From the NCBI GenBank assembly GCA_963920525.1, contig OY986438.1, positions 187,160,388 to 187,224,387 of the forward strand: a DNA stretch of 64,000 nt. Reading direction: 5' to 3'. The DNA is from Dichetophora obliterata. Taxonomy: Eukaryota > Arthropoda > Insecta > Diptera > Sciomyzidae. The translations under genes were made by a program, and so were the position numbers. This document shows, one piece after another, positions 45,690 to 57,840 of the stretch; positions within the stretch are counted from its first letter, which is position 1, and each line of letters opens with the position of its first letter. The notes below the pieces were generated by a model, which ran no database searches, had not been told where the DNA came from, and saw nothing but the letters and a program-made list of their open reading frames with translations.

Positions 45690-46143
45690 TGTTTTTTTAT
45701 ATTTTTTAAGTTTTTTCAACAGTTTTTAAGGTTTTTGATAGATTTTTGAGAGATTTGTGATGTATTTTTATTTTTTAATTTTTTTTAGACATTTTGGGGG
45801 TCTTTTTTAGCCATTTTTGATATTTTTGGTGAATATCTGAGACATCTTTGTTGTATATTCGAGAAATTTTTGAATTTTTTTTTCGGTGTAAACGTATTTA
45901 AAAATTTTTTTTATGATTTTTTTAGACATTTTTGGGAATATTTTAGAAATTTTTTTAAAATTTTTTAATTTTTGTTTTTTTTTTGCTTTTTTTCGTGTAT
46001 TTGTCGACTTTTTTTGGGATTTGTCAGATTTGTTCAAAGCATCATTAAAAACTCCGGGATCAATCTGACAGACATTTTTTCAATAGAAATAATTTTTTGA
46101 TCGGTCTCTCCTTTCTGCAAGCTATATTAAATCTCAGGTAGTA
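45690..46143 (+). repeat. dispersed T-rich repeat C, copy 2
   Basis: Second, same-orientation copy of the sequence at 41480-42032, sharing the ordered strings listed there. The Lys-rich open frame on the opposite strand is a by-product. Confidence 0.7.
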
Positions 46144-46690
46144 AAGAACGAAAGAAATAAATCACAAATTTGATGCTTTAAAATTTTTTTATTTCAAATT
46201 TCAGAGAAAAAACATAGGTTAAAAAACATAATCAAAAATAAATGCAGTAACAACAATCAGTAAGATTGACAGTAATCCGAAAGTGCATAAAGGAATTAGA
46301 AAAACCAAAACCATTTGATTTTATTTCTTTTTGCACATCAAACAATCGCGGGTCTTGGTTTTGCAGAGTAGTAAATTATTAAAGTGAGTTTATTTTCTAT
46401 TTACAAAGAATGCAGAATGGGTTCAAATTAAAATTGTGAAACAGAATCATCTAATGTGAATTTTAAATGTTATTAAAATTTTTGTATTTTCTAAGAAATC
46501 TTTAAAGTATCACTGACTGATGACAAATCTAGTTGTTCACGGAAAAAGGGAAGATCAGCTTGAGAAATCAACTGTATTAACTTTAATGATGAAGCGCAAC
46601 TAACCAAGTACCAGTACAAAATAATAAAATATGTTCTGCAAAGAGAAGTGTATGACATTTTACCACCTTATATGAAGGCTTAAGAATGAG
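46144..46690. other. no gene recognised
   Basis: AT-rich with no supported feature. Confidence 0.4.
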
Positions 46691-47125
46691 AAAAAAAAGG
46701 CTATCCCGATAAAAAACGAGTATCGAATAAGGATTTTTCAGTTAACTTGCAAAGTGTGTTAGTTTGTCCAAGGCGTCTTTTTAAAAGTTTTTCTGACAAA
46801 AATGCTAATGCTATGTCGAATTTTAATTGCACTCTCACGACTAAACGGGTTATGATGGGTCTTCTAGTTATAAAGAGTACAATCATTATTTACAAATGGA
46901 TGTAAGCGACAGCAATATGCTATTAGTATCGATGGTGCCTTTAATTTTACAGTCGAGTACTGAAGAGGAATACTGGCCGTAGTACAAGTCCATCATCAAG
47001 ACCAGATACTGTGGTCGGGTTTCCTACGAATTGAAAAAAACGAATCATATAGTAACAAATTCTTCTTCATCTGCTGTTTGTTATATTTGTGAAGTGAAAC
47101 CCTCCGAAATGAACATTAAATGGTT
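46690..47125 (+). pseudogene. possible transposon-protein relic with CYIC motif
   Basis: The plus strand reads TRYCGRVSYELKKTNH and, after a frame change, SAVCYICEVKPSEMNIKW. A CxxC of the form 'CYIC...P..MN' after a 'TR.CRP..F...K' segment occurs in uncharacterised, probably transposon-encoded insect proteins as far as I recall; I cannot name the family. Several stops are present. Confidence 0.22.
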
Positions 47126-47319
47126 CAGGTATGAAGTTGATATCTTTATTCGATCCAGTGTATTTGCTTTATAATGGAAGTGGAGTGGGGTGCATTTATA
47201 TGAGAGGTATGAGTGCCCGTCCACCGATTAACTCCAAACTTGACCATAACGTTACTTATGTAAAGGAATTTATCTTAATTGAACATTATGTCGATATCTG
47301 TTTTATTTTTCTCTAGGAA

Positions 47320-47410
47320 TTAAAAAAGTAAGTTCACTTTGTATGGGAGGTAGGCGTGTGCATTGACTTATCACGACCGTTTTTAAAAATTTCTTAACTA
47401 GTTGTATTTT
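47320..47410 (-). repeat. single inverted unit of the ~150-bp satellite
   Basis: Reads TTTGTATGGGAGGTAGGCGT, the reverse complement of the most conserved part of the satellite at 40660-41470. A weaker unit is near 48165. Confidence 0.5.
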
Positions 47411-47574
47411 ATCAAGCTTACAAAATTTCATTATCATAGAACCACTCCTTCTCTATTTTTTTCCAACAAATATATGGAGCCATCCCACTGTGCGGAGCGT
47501 GAAAACAACACTGCATTGGAACGAACTTTTGGTGACCGAATCATTTTACATGTTGGTTGGTTAGTTGGTTGTTG

Positions 47575-47915
47575 TTTTGTCGGCTTTTGTAGTCTAGTGG
47601 AGAGTGCGCTAGACTATCAACCCAGGAGTCCCTGGTTCAAATCCGGGTTCTGGCATGGTTCTTTTCACTTTCTTTGTTCTTTCCTACATTTAAGAATTAT
47701 GGAAAACTATAAATCCACAACTAAATTGTAGAAAATGTGGAATTAAAGGACATGAACTAGGCATAATACAAGCCTCTGTTAAAAGCAATTCATATTGTCT
47801 TTCACGTTTGTTTCGCCTAATCAATAATTCACGAATGGTTCCAATAAATTCCTCTAAATAATCTATCCCTTTCCTTTCAGGTAAAGACCAAACCTTGTTG
47901 GTAGGTCATGTGATT
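47575..47915 (+). mobile_element. tRNA-derived SINE, family B, copy 2
   Basis: Head at 47586-47660: GTAGTCTAGTGGAGAGTGCG (A box) and GGTTCAAATCC (B box), best preserved of the three copies. The body follows with TTCTTTGTTCTTTCCTACAT and ends near ACCAAACCTTGTTGG. It lies opposite in orientation to copy 3, 570 bp away. The head would not give a functional tRNA. Confidence 0.8.
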
Positions 47916-48479
47916 TGACTCCGTGAGACTAATTTTTGTGGGGGTACGTCAAGTCACTGCTCTATGCTGATAACCCAGCTACGACTAACCAGTCGGAAAC
48001 CAACATTCGGCGCGTTATTGCCGAAAAAAGTTATGCTGGAAAAATTGCCCATATGCTCAAAATTGTGTTCAACCACTAATTGCCATAAAATTTGCCAAAA
48101 TATTTAAGAAAACAACCTTTATATACATAATTCAAGAGATAAGACATAAAAACGATTCGAGTTGTATAGGAGGTGCCACGTCCCTTTGTCAAATTTTTAA
48201 GCAGCCTTAAACAGATATGAATTATTTTTAAATACAGTTTAAAAATTTAGTTAAAATTTTGGTTTTTTCCGGTTCAAGCTAAATTTTATTTTGTTGCTTA
48301 TGCGAAAATTTTTGATTTGATGGAATTGTTAAATTGAACCATGGAGTAGTTTATGGTTTAGCAACTTATTCGGCTTGTTGCAATTCTGCAACAGTTGATC
48401 GAAAGGGTTAATTATTAATAAATAATCAACATAAAAAGGATTTGCGGTTTCTTATTTCTTATTTTTTTTTAAAAGATTA
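47916..48479. other. spacer between inverted SINE B copies
   Basis: No gene recognised. The inverted copies on each side could pair if the region is transcribed. Confidence 0.4.
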
Positions 48480-48856
48480 TAGAACCAAGGCATGCGCCTT
48501 ATACAAACAAGGTTTGGTCTTTGACTTTAAAAGGGGTAGATTATTTAGAGAAATTGATTGGAACTACACGTGAATTATTAATTAGGTGAAACAAACGTGA
48601 AAGACAATTTGAATTGCTTTTAACCAAGGCTTTTGTTATGCTTTAAATTCACCAAGCATTTCCAGCCCTCAGTTATTCCTGTCCTTTAATTCCATATTTT
48701 CCACAATTTATTTGTGGATTTTTTGTTTTCCATAATTATTAAATGTAGGAAAAAACAAAGAAAGTAAAAAGAACCATGCCCGCACCCGGATTCGAACCAG
48801 GGACCCTCTGGGTTAATAGTCTAGCGCATTCTCCCCTAGACTACAAAGGCCGCTGT
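48480..48856 (-). mobile_element. tRNA-derived SINE, family B, copy 3
   Basis: On the minus strand the head has TAGTCTAGGGGAGAATGCGC and GGTTCGAATCC. The body and 3' end (CAAACCTTGTTTGTATAAGG) match copies 1 and 2. It abuts the foldback element beginning at 48857. Confidence 0.78.
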
Positions 48857-49806
48857 TGCGTTACTTCTGTCTAAGTTTATTAAGCATAGGTTAAGACTTT
48901 TATGACTTTTTTCCAAAAAAGTTACTGAAATAAGAGTCTTAACAAACTTTTATTATATAAAAGTTATAATTGATAGTCGAAAGTAAGAGTTATCAAATAA
49001 GAGTTATTTATAACTTTTATTGTTAACCTCTCACTTAATAATTCTTATTTTTAACAGTTATTTTTAACTTTTATAAAATAAAATCAAACTTAAGAATCTT
49101 CGAGTTATAAGAGTTATTTATAACTTTTATTTTTAACTCTCACTTAATAACTCTTATTTTTAGCAGTTATTTTTAACTTTTATAAAATCAAACTTAAGAG
49201 TTTCTGAAGACTTTTAAATTATAAAAATAATTTTAAAAGTCTTTGAAGACTTTAATTTAGCAAAGTTTCTTTTCTAAAAGTCTTTTTAAGTCTTTTTTAA
49301 AAAAAAAGTGTTGTATATTATTTATTTGTTCAATATGAATCTTTCCAATAGCCCACAAGATTAACAAAATCAATCGGTGGAATAAATTGGTTGCTGAAAC
49401 CAATTCATGAATAAACATATTTTGAATATTTTCGCAGTTTTTTTTTATTACAAGACTTTTATTAAGACTTTTATAAAAGAAAAGTCTCGAAAGACTCTTA
49501 AAAATAACTTTTATTTAAAAAAATTAAAAATTAAAAAAATTTTAATTTAAAAATTTTTTGGAAAATAAAAGTCTTTGGAGACTCTTAAATTTTACTTTAA
49601 AGTTTAAGAGTTAAAAAAGTGAGGGAAAACTTTTATTTTTAAAAGTAAAATTCAACTCTTAACTTACATTTTTATAAATAAAAGTTAAAAGTAGTTTTTA
49701 ACTTATAATTAAATAAAAAAGTTAACAGTCGGACTTAAGCTAAAAAATTAATTTTTTAAAAGTTATTTTTAGGCTCTGATATTAAGTGAATCCGTATAGT
49801 AACGCA
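48857..49806. mobile_element. foldback-type element of AAGAGTTATTTATAACTTTT modules
   Basis: Tips TGCGTTACT and AGTAACGCA. The left arm has a ~103-bp tandem pair (about 49003 and 49108) with GAGTTATTTATAACTTTTAT. The right half is rich in the inverse words (AAAAGTCTTTGGAGACTC, ATAAAAGTTAAAAGT). The composition is almost purely A/T with scattered AAGTC/GACTT. No coding region. Confidence 0.55.
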
Positions 49807-52124
49807 GTGCTTCAACTCAATATCTCAACGCAGCGCTGCGTTACCTGTGTCTATTTGTGTCTTAAAAAAATTTCAAGTTTTGCCAATTTGCAACTCTTTG
49901 AGAATTTAAGGTGAGCTCTGGGTGGAGGCATTTTTTTCAAATTGTACTTAGTTTTCGTCATAGCCGGTTTTATCCAGGAGTTTTTATCGATTTGAGCAAC
50001 GTTCATTTTCGTTCTTGCTAATTTTGAAGCGTTTTAAACACTGCTTTGTCTTAGAGCATGATCAAGTTTTCTTCAATTTTGTGGCTAGCTGATTCTTTGA
50101 GTTATCGCCCTTTCTCTCCTATACAAAACTATATCGATAGTTTTTGATATTTATGGTTTTTAATTGCAAAAAAAAAAATCCTAGAACTATGCAATATAGT
50201 TTCGATGCTAAATCCTTACAAGCGCTCAACTTAGAAACCACTCGAAATAAAAACAAAGAATGCTGGAAAAAATTTATAGATTAAGCACACACACATACTC
50301 GTACTTTCTTATATTCATATCCTCAATCCCTCCATTAAATCACACACTTCTAAGTGCAATAAAAAATAAGAAAAGAAAAATAAAAATTATCGTTGCAGCC
50401 TTATTTCTCGATGAAAAGGAGGTTGGTTTTTCGAGATTAATTTCAAGTATCAACGCTGGATGCCTTTGTGTGTGTTTGGGTATGTGTGGGTGATTCGGAA
50501 TGTGCGGGTTTGTGTAAATATAGCGTGGTACATGTGTATTTGTGCTCTTCTGCCCGGCTAGCGGCTGGTTTTTGTTTACTCTCTTACTACTTTTAATATT
50601 TTCCCCATATACTCGAGTGCTTTTTCTTTGAGCCAGATTAGCTTGGCTTGATTCTAATAATAACTACAGCTCGTTTTAGCTTTGTGTTCTATGTTTTAAA
50701 AACTTTAACGTTTTCTCATGCATGTTTTAAAAGCTTGTTTTTATAGTCGAGTGCTTTGTGGTCGTGTGTCATGTGCGTTGCTCTAACTGATTAAATACAT
50801 ATAATTACTACATACATGATTAAATACATAACTAATACATAACTACTACACTAGTATGTACACCATAAAGAAATCTGCAAAAACTGATATAAAACTGCTT
50901 TTGACCCACATTTTGTCTGAGGCACAGACGAGAAGATTAATCAGCTGTTTTTTCAGTTTTTTTACTTATCGTTTTTACTGTTACAGCAACGATAACAAAG
51001 CAAACGACACTAAAAATATGATCGTCAGCAATTATTGGCTGTTGCTGTGCTGTCGGTTTGTTGTTGAAATTGCTTCCGCGTAGGATTTCTTGTAGTTGTT
51101 GGTGATCTTTCTTTGGTCACAAAACAGCTGAGGTTGTAACTGAAATCGGCATTTTGTTGTTATTTTATTATCCAAAGCATTAAATTTGTTGTTGTTCTTT
51201 TTGTTGTGGTGGACGAGGCTTCAATCTTCTAATCAGATTTTTATTTTCATTTTTATTATTCATAAACTATTCTCACAAAAGCAACACTTTTAGCTTTGTC
51301 GAGTGTACAATTCAAGCCGTTGTTGTAATACGTTCCGTTTCAGTTGCAGGTGCTCCATCAGCTCCATTATCATCATCACCATCATCATTTGCTTGTCATT
51401 AAATCTCAGCGCATCATTAGATTTTCCCATAGTTTTCTTTTTTCTCTTATATAGAACATAGCAGTTGGTTGAACTTTTCCTGGCCTTAAGCTCTGTTGCC
51501 ATAATGGTTTAGTTCTAACGGCTAATTTTTATTCCATACCCTCTCTGTGTCTCTTTTCTGCGCTCTCTTTTTTCAACTTGTTTTGTAACAGCATCTCTCT
51601 CTGAACTTGTTACTTAATTTCTTGGTTAGTGCATCTCATGGTACAATAAAAACAAGCTGTATATTATTTTTGAGTGTATCTGTTCTATTTGTCTGTCCGT
51701 GAACTTTTATCTTTCCCCACGTTGAAGCTTTCTTCTTCCGCTTTTCATTAAAGTCTTGTTACAGCTTTAAGACTGGTTTGGTATAACAGTAGATTTATTT
51801 CAATTATTTCCAAATTTTATCGCCTTCATTGTGATATTTTGTTTTTTTTTCGAATGTGCCGAACTTTGTTTTTGTTACACCTGCTTTATTGGTTGTTGTT
51901 TTTTAATTGCGTTATTTGCTAAAACAACATTTTGTTTTTTTATGATTTTTGTTGTTTTTTCGATTTATTGTACTTAACCTTGTCTGACGCTTCTGTTCGG
52001 TTTGTAATGTGTTCATAGTTATTTGTGTAAGTTTCATTACAAAATTTAACTTAGGCATTTTATTTTATATCTGCGTATGTATTCGCTTTAATATATATGA
52101 TACAACAACAACTGATATTGTGAG
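49807..52124. other. repeat-poor, CA/TTG-rich DNA
   Basis: No transposon was recognised. The stretch has GTT/TTG runs, CT-rich (GAGA-type on the minus strand) words around 51540-51605, and one small minus-strand open frame listed separately. It resembles single-copy intron sequence. Confidence 0.4.
51290..51502 (-). CDS. small open frame of uncertain status (70 codons)
   Basis: Starts MATELKARKSS with ATG in the acceptable context CATTATGGC and runs to RLELYTRQS. The composition is unlike the low-complexity frames around it: charged and Gln-rich at the C-terminus (EHLQLKRNVLQQRLELYT, possibly helical), with a Met-rich middle. CT-rich GAGA-type sequence lies 40-100 bp upstream on its strand, and AATAAAA words follow downstream. 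No family is recognised. It may be fortuitous. Confidence 0.25.
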   Translation of the reverse strand: MATELKARKSSTNCYVLYKRKKKTMGKSNDALRFNDKQMMMVMMIMELMEHLQLKRNVLQQRLELYTRQS

Positions 52125-52239
52125 CAGTGTTACCAACAATTTCATGCTCATAGAAAAAAAATTTTAACTTTTCAAATACTGTTTGGCCTTTATTTTAAAT
52201 TTTTACCCCTTATGCATTTTTGTATGCTACCCCGTGCAA

Positions 52240-52385
52240 GTATATTGAACTTTGTTACTCCGTTTGTAACGCCGGTAACGAGGTGTTGCAGGTATAGAAA
52301 AGTATATATGTATATTCTTGATCAGCATCACTTCCTGAGTCGATTAATTGCCCGTTTGTCTGTCTGTAATCACGATAACAACCGT
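52240..52385 (+). mobile_element. mini-me type core, copy 2
   Basis: Contains GTATAGAAAAGTATATATGT, TATTCTTGATCAG, GAGTCGATTAATTGCCC and a short GTCT run. Matches the core at 40395-40560. Confidence 0.6.
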
Positions 52386-53517
52386 AATTTTAGAGCTATC
52401 GTAACAAAATTCTATATATAAGTTTTATATTAAAAAATTTTTTTTTTGAATTTTTTTTTTTAATTTTTGGGTCAGAATTCGTGAAATCGACACGAAAAAA
52501 ATTTCTATCATTATTTTTTTTTTAATATTCATTTATTAGATACCTATGACCATAACAAATTATTGGCAAACGAAAAATTAAAAAAAAATTTTTTTTGGTA
52601 AAGTTATTGTAAAGTGCAATTTTTCGTCACTTTTTAAATAAAGTCTCGCCATTCGCAAAAAAACGAACCGATTAAAATTAAATTTAGGTATATCATAGAT
52701 AATGAATTAAAGGTCAGTAAATTGTTAAGAAATTTAAGAAAAAAAATTTTTGCACAATTTTGGCAACGATTTTTTGTAAACAATTAAGATTTTTAATTGT
52801 TCTGCGCTATTACAAGATCTTAAAATAATAAAAAATTAACAATAAATTCTTAAAGAATTCAAATCCGTCGAAAAAAGTATAGAGCAGCAATTATTTTAGA
52901 AACTATGGCGAAATCAACGCTGCGCTAAATAGCAAATTTACACTGGACGTTTCATTTTCTATAAGAACCGTCATGAAATTTTTCTTTAAATCTGGGGAAA
53001 TCTAATCGAATTCTGACCCTTTTATTTTATTCTTTTTCATTTACAATTTTATATAATAATTAACAATAGCAAGTTCACATAAAAGTTACAAATTTAAATG
53101 AAAAAGAACTGCTATCTATAGTTCACCAAGAAACTAGAGGCGATAGCAGTATCGATAAATATTTTAATTACAAACGATATTAAAAATACATGTAGTAACA
53201 ATAAGGTATCTTAAGTTTTAAATGAATAAAAACAACTTTGAAAATATTAGAAAATTTAAATACAAAAATATAAAAATATATGATGATTTAAAGAAATGCT
53301 AAGAAATATGCAGGAAATCAAAAAAAAAAAATAAATAAATACAAAAATCAGTAAAGACTCAAATACAGATCAAGTTCGAAAATTAGCCAGATCGGATAAA
53401 AATGCCGCCTACCTCTCAAACAAAGTGACGTTACAAAACTGTAAAATCTCTTTAAATTCCACAAAAATTAATCTAATGACTTCAAAGTTTGCAAATAAGC
53501 TTTAAGCTTTAACATTA

Positions 53518-53716
53518 GGGCGGGTCGATTTGTAGGGAGTGAAAAAATTCACCAATTTCCCTATGATTTCCGTATTCTATGGGTTATTCCATGAAAATTT
53601 GCCGAAGGAACCATACCTCTATCGTTAAAATCGAGTCCATCGGGCAAATTTTCATGGAATAACCCATAGAATACGGAAATCATAGGGAAATTGTCGAAAA
53701 ATAAATCGACCCGCCC
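53518..53716. mobile_element. 199-bp hairpin MITE, GGGCGGGTC ends
   Basis: Tips GGGCGGGTCGATTT and AAATCGACCCGCCC, flanked by TA. The arms (CCCTATGATTTCCGTATTCT, CATGAAAATTTGCC) are inverted copies. The tips are shared with the 30494 element, but the rest of the sequence differs. Confidence 0.8.
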
Positions 53717-53789
53717 TATTTAACATGCACATTGAGTGTGAAATTTGTAAAAATCAAATGAAAACCACGTCTACCTTCCATACTAATGC

Positions 53790-54006
53790 TTGGTTTTCAC
53801 TATGTCATTTTCAGTGGTCAGTTGTTGTCAATCAAATTGAAATCAGCAACATTTAGACATTTTTTCTAACTTTGGCAGTCTTGGAAAATTAAAAACAATT
53901 AAATTATTAAATGGAGCTATGCAGAAAATGTTCTAAAGTTTTATTAAGGTGATATTTCAGGTGATAAACTTTTGTGTTGTCATAAAAATGACATAGTGAA
54001 AACCAA
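53790..54006. mobile_element. 217-bp TIR element inside satellite
   Basis: Tips TTGGTTTTCACTATGTCATT and, in reverse complement, TTGGTTTTCACTATGTCATT. It interrupts a satellite unit between ATACTAA and TAAGTGAC. The target duplication may be 2-3 bp. Confidence 0.7.
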
Positions 54007-54374
54007 CCATAAGTGACTTTATGAAATCAGTAAAATATTCTTAAATTTCACAAAAATTAATACAATGGCTGCAAATATTGTATACAGAATTTGTATTTAA
54101 ATCATGGAAAATTAACATAATAATAGATAATAAGGTCTTATAGAAAACTTTAATTGTAATCAAATGGTAGAGCCAGACCAAAAAAACACTGAAATAGCCT
54201 GAAGATTTTTCAGCAAATCTAAAAACAATTTCAGTAACTGTACTTTTGTTAGTGGCGAATTCCGACAAATAATTGGACTCCATAATAACATAAGCATAAA
54301 CTAAAGTAAGCAAAAAAAAAACAGCAACAAAAAAGTATGAAAGGGAGAAAAACTGAGAAATTGACACTGAAATC

Positions 54375-54545
54375 TCATCGCCTCTGTGCTGCAGTGCGCT
54401 AAAATGCGCTGGCACGGCGACCACGCCCGGGTTCGATTCCCAGTGGTGGCTTCACAAAGATTTCTGATGAAGCCTGTAGCAGGGCCGAAATTGCAATAAA
54501 ATTAGCTAGTGATGTTTTCCTTTTCATATTGAAAATGTTGTTGTT
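54375..54545 (+). mobile_element. tRNA-derived SINE, family C
   Basis: Head GTGCTGCAGTGCGC followed 35 bp later by the B box GGGTTCGATTCCC, then GTGGTGGC and a body with GATGAAGCCTGTAGCAGGGC. The head is too degenerate for a tRNA gene. It sits between two copies of a ~75-bp duplicated satellite segment. Confidence 0.6.
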
Positions 54546-55479
54546 TCTTTGGAAAAAATTCGTTAAGGCAATTCACTGTTCTAACCTCACCTAAAAGCTC
54601 AATAAACGTTTTTAAACTATCAAACAACTAGAATTTGTATTTAAAATCAAGAATGATTTAAACTATCAAACAATTAGAATTTGTATTTAAATCATAGAAA
54701 ATTAACATAATAATAAATAATAAGGTCATATAGAAAACTTTCAATTGAAATATTGTAAAATAGTTTTCATCTTAACTATGCACTCGATGTTTAGAATTTT
54801 GTTGAAAAACCTAAATATTCCGACCACCTCCCAACAAAGTGCCGTCACATAAGTGACGTATTATAGTAAAACGTTTATAAATTCCAAAAAAGTTAATGTG
54901 TAAACATGATATTATACACAAAAGCTTTAATGAATAAAAAGGACTCTTAGTATCAAATGTGAAATATTTGATAAAAACACATCTCATAAAAGTGACGTCA
55001 TCAAAATAGTACAAGTTACAAAATTTCGCTCAAACAATAATAGGGCCGTGTGGCACAGTGCGGTTTTTTCGATTTTAGGATGGCATTAGCATTATCTCAG
55101 AAAATATAAAAGGTAGGGCCATGAAATACTGTACAAGTGAGTTTTAGCCTAAATTAAGTAACAGCACAAAAAAAAAAGAATTCTAGGTCAACTACATCGC
55201 CTACCTCCCATACAGACCATATTTTTTTAATAAAAAACCCACATAAAATTGCTTATTTATGTTTTTCAAGAGTAAATTTAGTTTATTTAACTTCACTTAA
55301 ACGTCATGTTAAAAATATATCAAATCGGATAACTTTTAGATATATCTTCTATAAAACAATATTACCAAATTATCGAAATTTAAAAAAATGATTGCTAATA
55401 CAAAATAAGGTCACAACTTGTTTTAAATTATGAGTTTCTATTTTATTTTTCTTTAAATTTAAGATATTTTTGCGATAAA

Positions 55480-56460
55480 AAATAAAAGCTATTTTAAGAT
55501 CGTTATTTTTTTTGTATCAGAAATAAAAGTTATTTCTTGATCGTTATACTTTTCAATTAGAAATAAAAGTTATTTCTTAGTCGTTATTTTTTTCTATCAG
55601 AAATAAAAGTTTTTCTTGGTCCTAATTTTTTTCAATCAGAAATAAAAGTTATTTCTTGGACATAATTTTTTCGATCAGAAATAACAGTTATTTTTTGACC
55701 GTTATTTTTTTCAATCTAAAATAAAAGTTATTTTGCGTGGTCGTTATTTTTTCGATCAGAAATAATAGCTATTTTTTGTCCTTTTTTTTTTTTAATCATA
55801 AATAAGATATTTTTTCCGATGAGAAATAAAAATTATTTTTTATCGATTTTTTTCGAACAGATGAAAAATTTTTTTTTAACTGAAATTATTTCTATCAAAA
55901 AACCAACATTAGAGAAAATATGTTTAAACTTCATATTGTGAGAGTGCTGAGAGCTAATCTCAATTTGAATTTAGAAAAAGAACAATAAACATGATGAATG
56001 GCAACAAAAGTTAGAAAATGGTGACAAAAGTTGAAAAATTTGAACGAGAGTTTGAATTTTATAAGTACGATAAATACTCGTACAATACAACTCCTAAAAT
56101 ATAACTTTTATTTCTGATTGAAAATAATAACGACTAGGAAATAACTTTTATTTCTGATCTTTAAAATAACTATCAAAAAATAAATATTATTTCGGATTGA
56201 AAAAATAACGACCAGGAAATAACTTTTATTTCTGATCGCAAAAAATAACGGTAAAAATAACTTTTAATTTTGATCGAAAAAATAACGATCAAGAAATTGC
56301 TTTTATTTTGATTAAACAAAACAACTACCAAGAAATAACTTTTATTTCCGATTGAAAAAAAATTACGACCAAGAAATAACTTTTATTTCTGATCGAAAAA
56401 AATAATGATAAAAAAATAACTTTTATTTCTGATAGAAAAAATATCAATAAAAAATAATTG
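55480..56460. repeat. inverted array of ~44-bp modules (AGAAATAAAAGTTATTTCTT)
   Basis: Left arm 55480-55870 holds about nine direct units: AGAAATAAAAGTTATTTCTT, then GGTCGTTATTTTTTTCAATC. The right arm 56095-56450 holds about nine units in the inverse orientation, separated by ~220 bp. This is a foldback architecture built from microsatellite-like modules. Each module is itself partly palindromic. Confidence 0.8.
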
Positions 56461-56989
56461 CTTTGAGATGATTCTTATCTTTAAAATCATGAAGAAAAAT
56501 CATGTAAAAAATTTAATCTCTAGTCCCTAGCGTCACAGTGCTATAGTTAAAAGAATTATACAACTATTTATACATGTTTTTTTGATCTTAAATTTCAAAG
56601 ATAATCGTTATTTTCGGTCCCTGTTTTTCTTAAAGCTGGTAAAACTACATTTTCTACAATATAAATATGAGGGTGGGGAGGGACTCAATGGATTAATGAG
56701 AAATGGTCAGTTTAACATCTTAACAAAAATTTAAATTAAAAAACATTTTTATTTAGATGTTAAAAATCACCTTATTTTTTTTACCTTAATTATCCTAATA
56801 ATTTATTTTTTTTATTAAAAATTAAAAAAGTAATATAATTACAGTCTTTAATCTAAAGAAATGATAGCACTAGCAACTAGGCCTTCGCCTATAGATGATA
56901 CTAATAAATTACCTTAATTATCATAGCCTAAGACAAGTGTTTAACGATATAATTCCTAAAAATTTTAACCATCTATGGGTTTTTGAAAT

Positions 56990-57840
56990 TCAGAATTCTA
57001 TTTGAAATCTAAAATAGATCAGAATAACTCCAGAAAAGATCAATTAAAATTAGGAAAGATCATTTGAAATTCAGAAAAGACAAATTGACATTCCGATAAT
57101 ATGAATTAAATTCATAATAGATCAATTGAAATTTGGAATAGATCATATGAAGTTCAGAATTTTATTTGAAAATCAGAATAGATTATATGAAATTCAGAAA
57201 AGATCAATTGAAATAAAGGAAAGATCATTTCAAATTCGAAGAAGATAAATTGAAATTTAGAAATGATCAATTGAAAATTAAAATATATCAATTGAAATTT
57301 GGTATAGATCATTTAAAGCTTAGAGTTCCTTTTCATTTCATCTACTCTGAATTTTAATTAATCTATACTAAATTTTAAGTTGAGCTTCTAAAAGCCTATT
57401 GGTCTGCTCTGAATTTCAAATTATCTTTTCTGAATTTCAATTGATCTATTCTGAGTTTTAAATTGAATTTCTGAAATTCGATTGGTCTTTTCTGAATTAT
57501 AACTGATCTTTTCTGAATTTTAAATAGTATTTGGAATTCCAATTGATCTATTCTGAGTTTCAATAGATTTTTTCTGAATTTATATTGATTATACTGAATT
57601 TCAAATGGAATTTCTGAATTTTAATTGATTTTTTTTGTTTAAATTTTTTACATCTAAATTTTGATTTATCTATTGCGAATTTTAAATGGAGTTTCTGAAA
57701 TCCTTTTGGTCTTTTCTGAATTTCAAATGATGTTTTCTAAATTTCACTTTACCTAATCTGATTTCAAATGGAATTTCTGATTTTTATGATTTTCTCTGAA
57801 TTTCAATTGATCTATTCTGTATGGTGTAGTGCTGAAATCA
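56990..57840. repeat. inverted array of ~28-bp modules (GATCAATTGAAATTCAGAA)
   Basis: Left arm 56990-57330 holds about twelve direct units of GATCAATTGAAATTCAGAA. The right arm 57345-57830 holds about fifteen of the inverse TTCTGAATTTCAATTGATC. The arms meet almost directly near 57340. Solo units occur at 975-1062. Confidence 0.8.

Larger units (their letters stand above)
53390..55215 (+). repeat. satellite units, second block, interrupted
   Basis: Units of the ~150-bp satellite (CGCCTACCTC.. and ..AAAGTGACGT) are recognisable near 53397, 53758/54010, 54819, 54970 and 55190. Two MITEs and a SINE were inserted between them. About 75 bp (TTTGTATTTAAATCATRGAAA onward) is duplicated at 54090 and 54680. 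Confidence 0.6.

Noticed and set aside
45807..46037. Lys-rich minus-strand open frame
   Set aside because: Translation of a T-rich dispersed repeat; low complexity and not conserved in the sister copy.
47581..47660. possible tRNA gene
   Set aside because: A and B boxes are present, but the arms do not pair as in a tRNA and the sequence continues into a body shared with two other copies, so it is a SINE head.
54395..54460. possible tRNA gene
   Set aside because: Only the B box is convincing; the acceptor and D arms do not form.
55035..56545. CACAGTGC words at both sides of the 44-bp module array as element ends
   Set aside because: The words are in direct, not inverted, orientation and no target duplication is visible.
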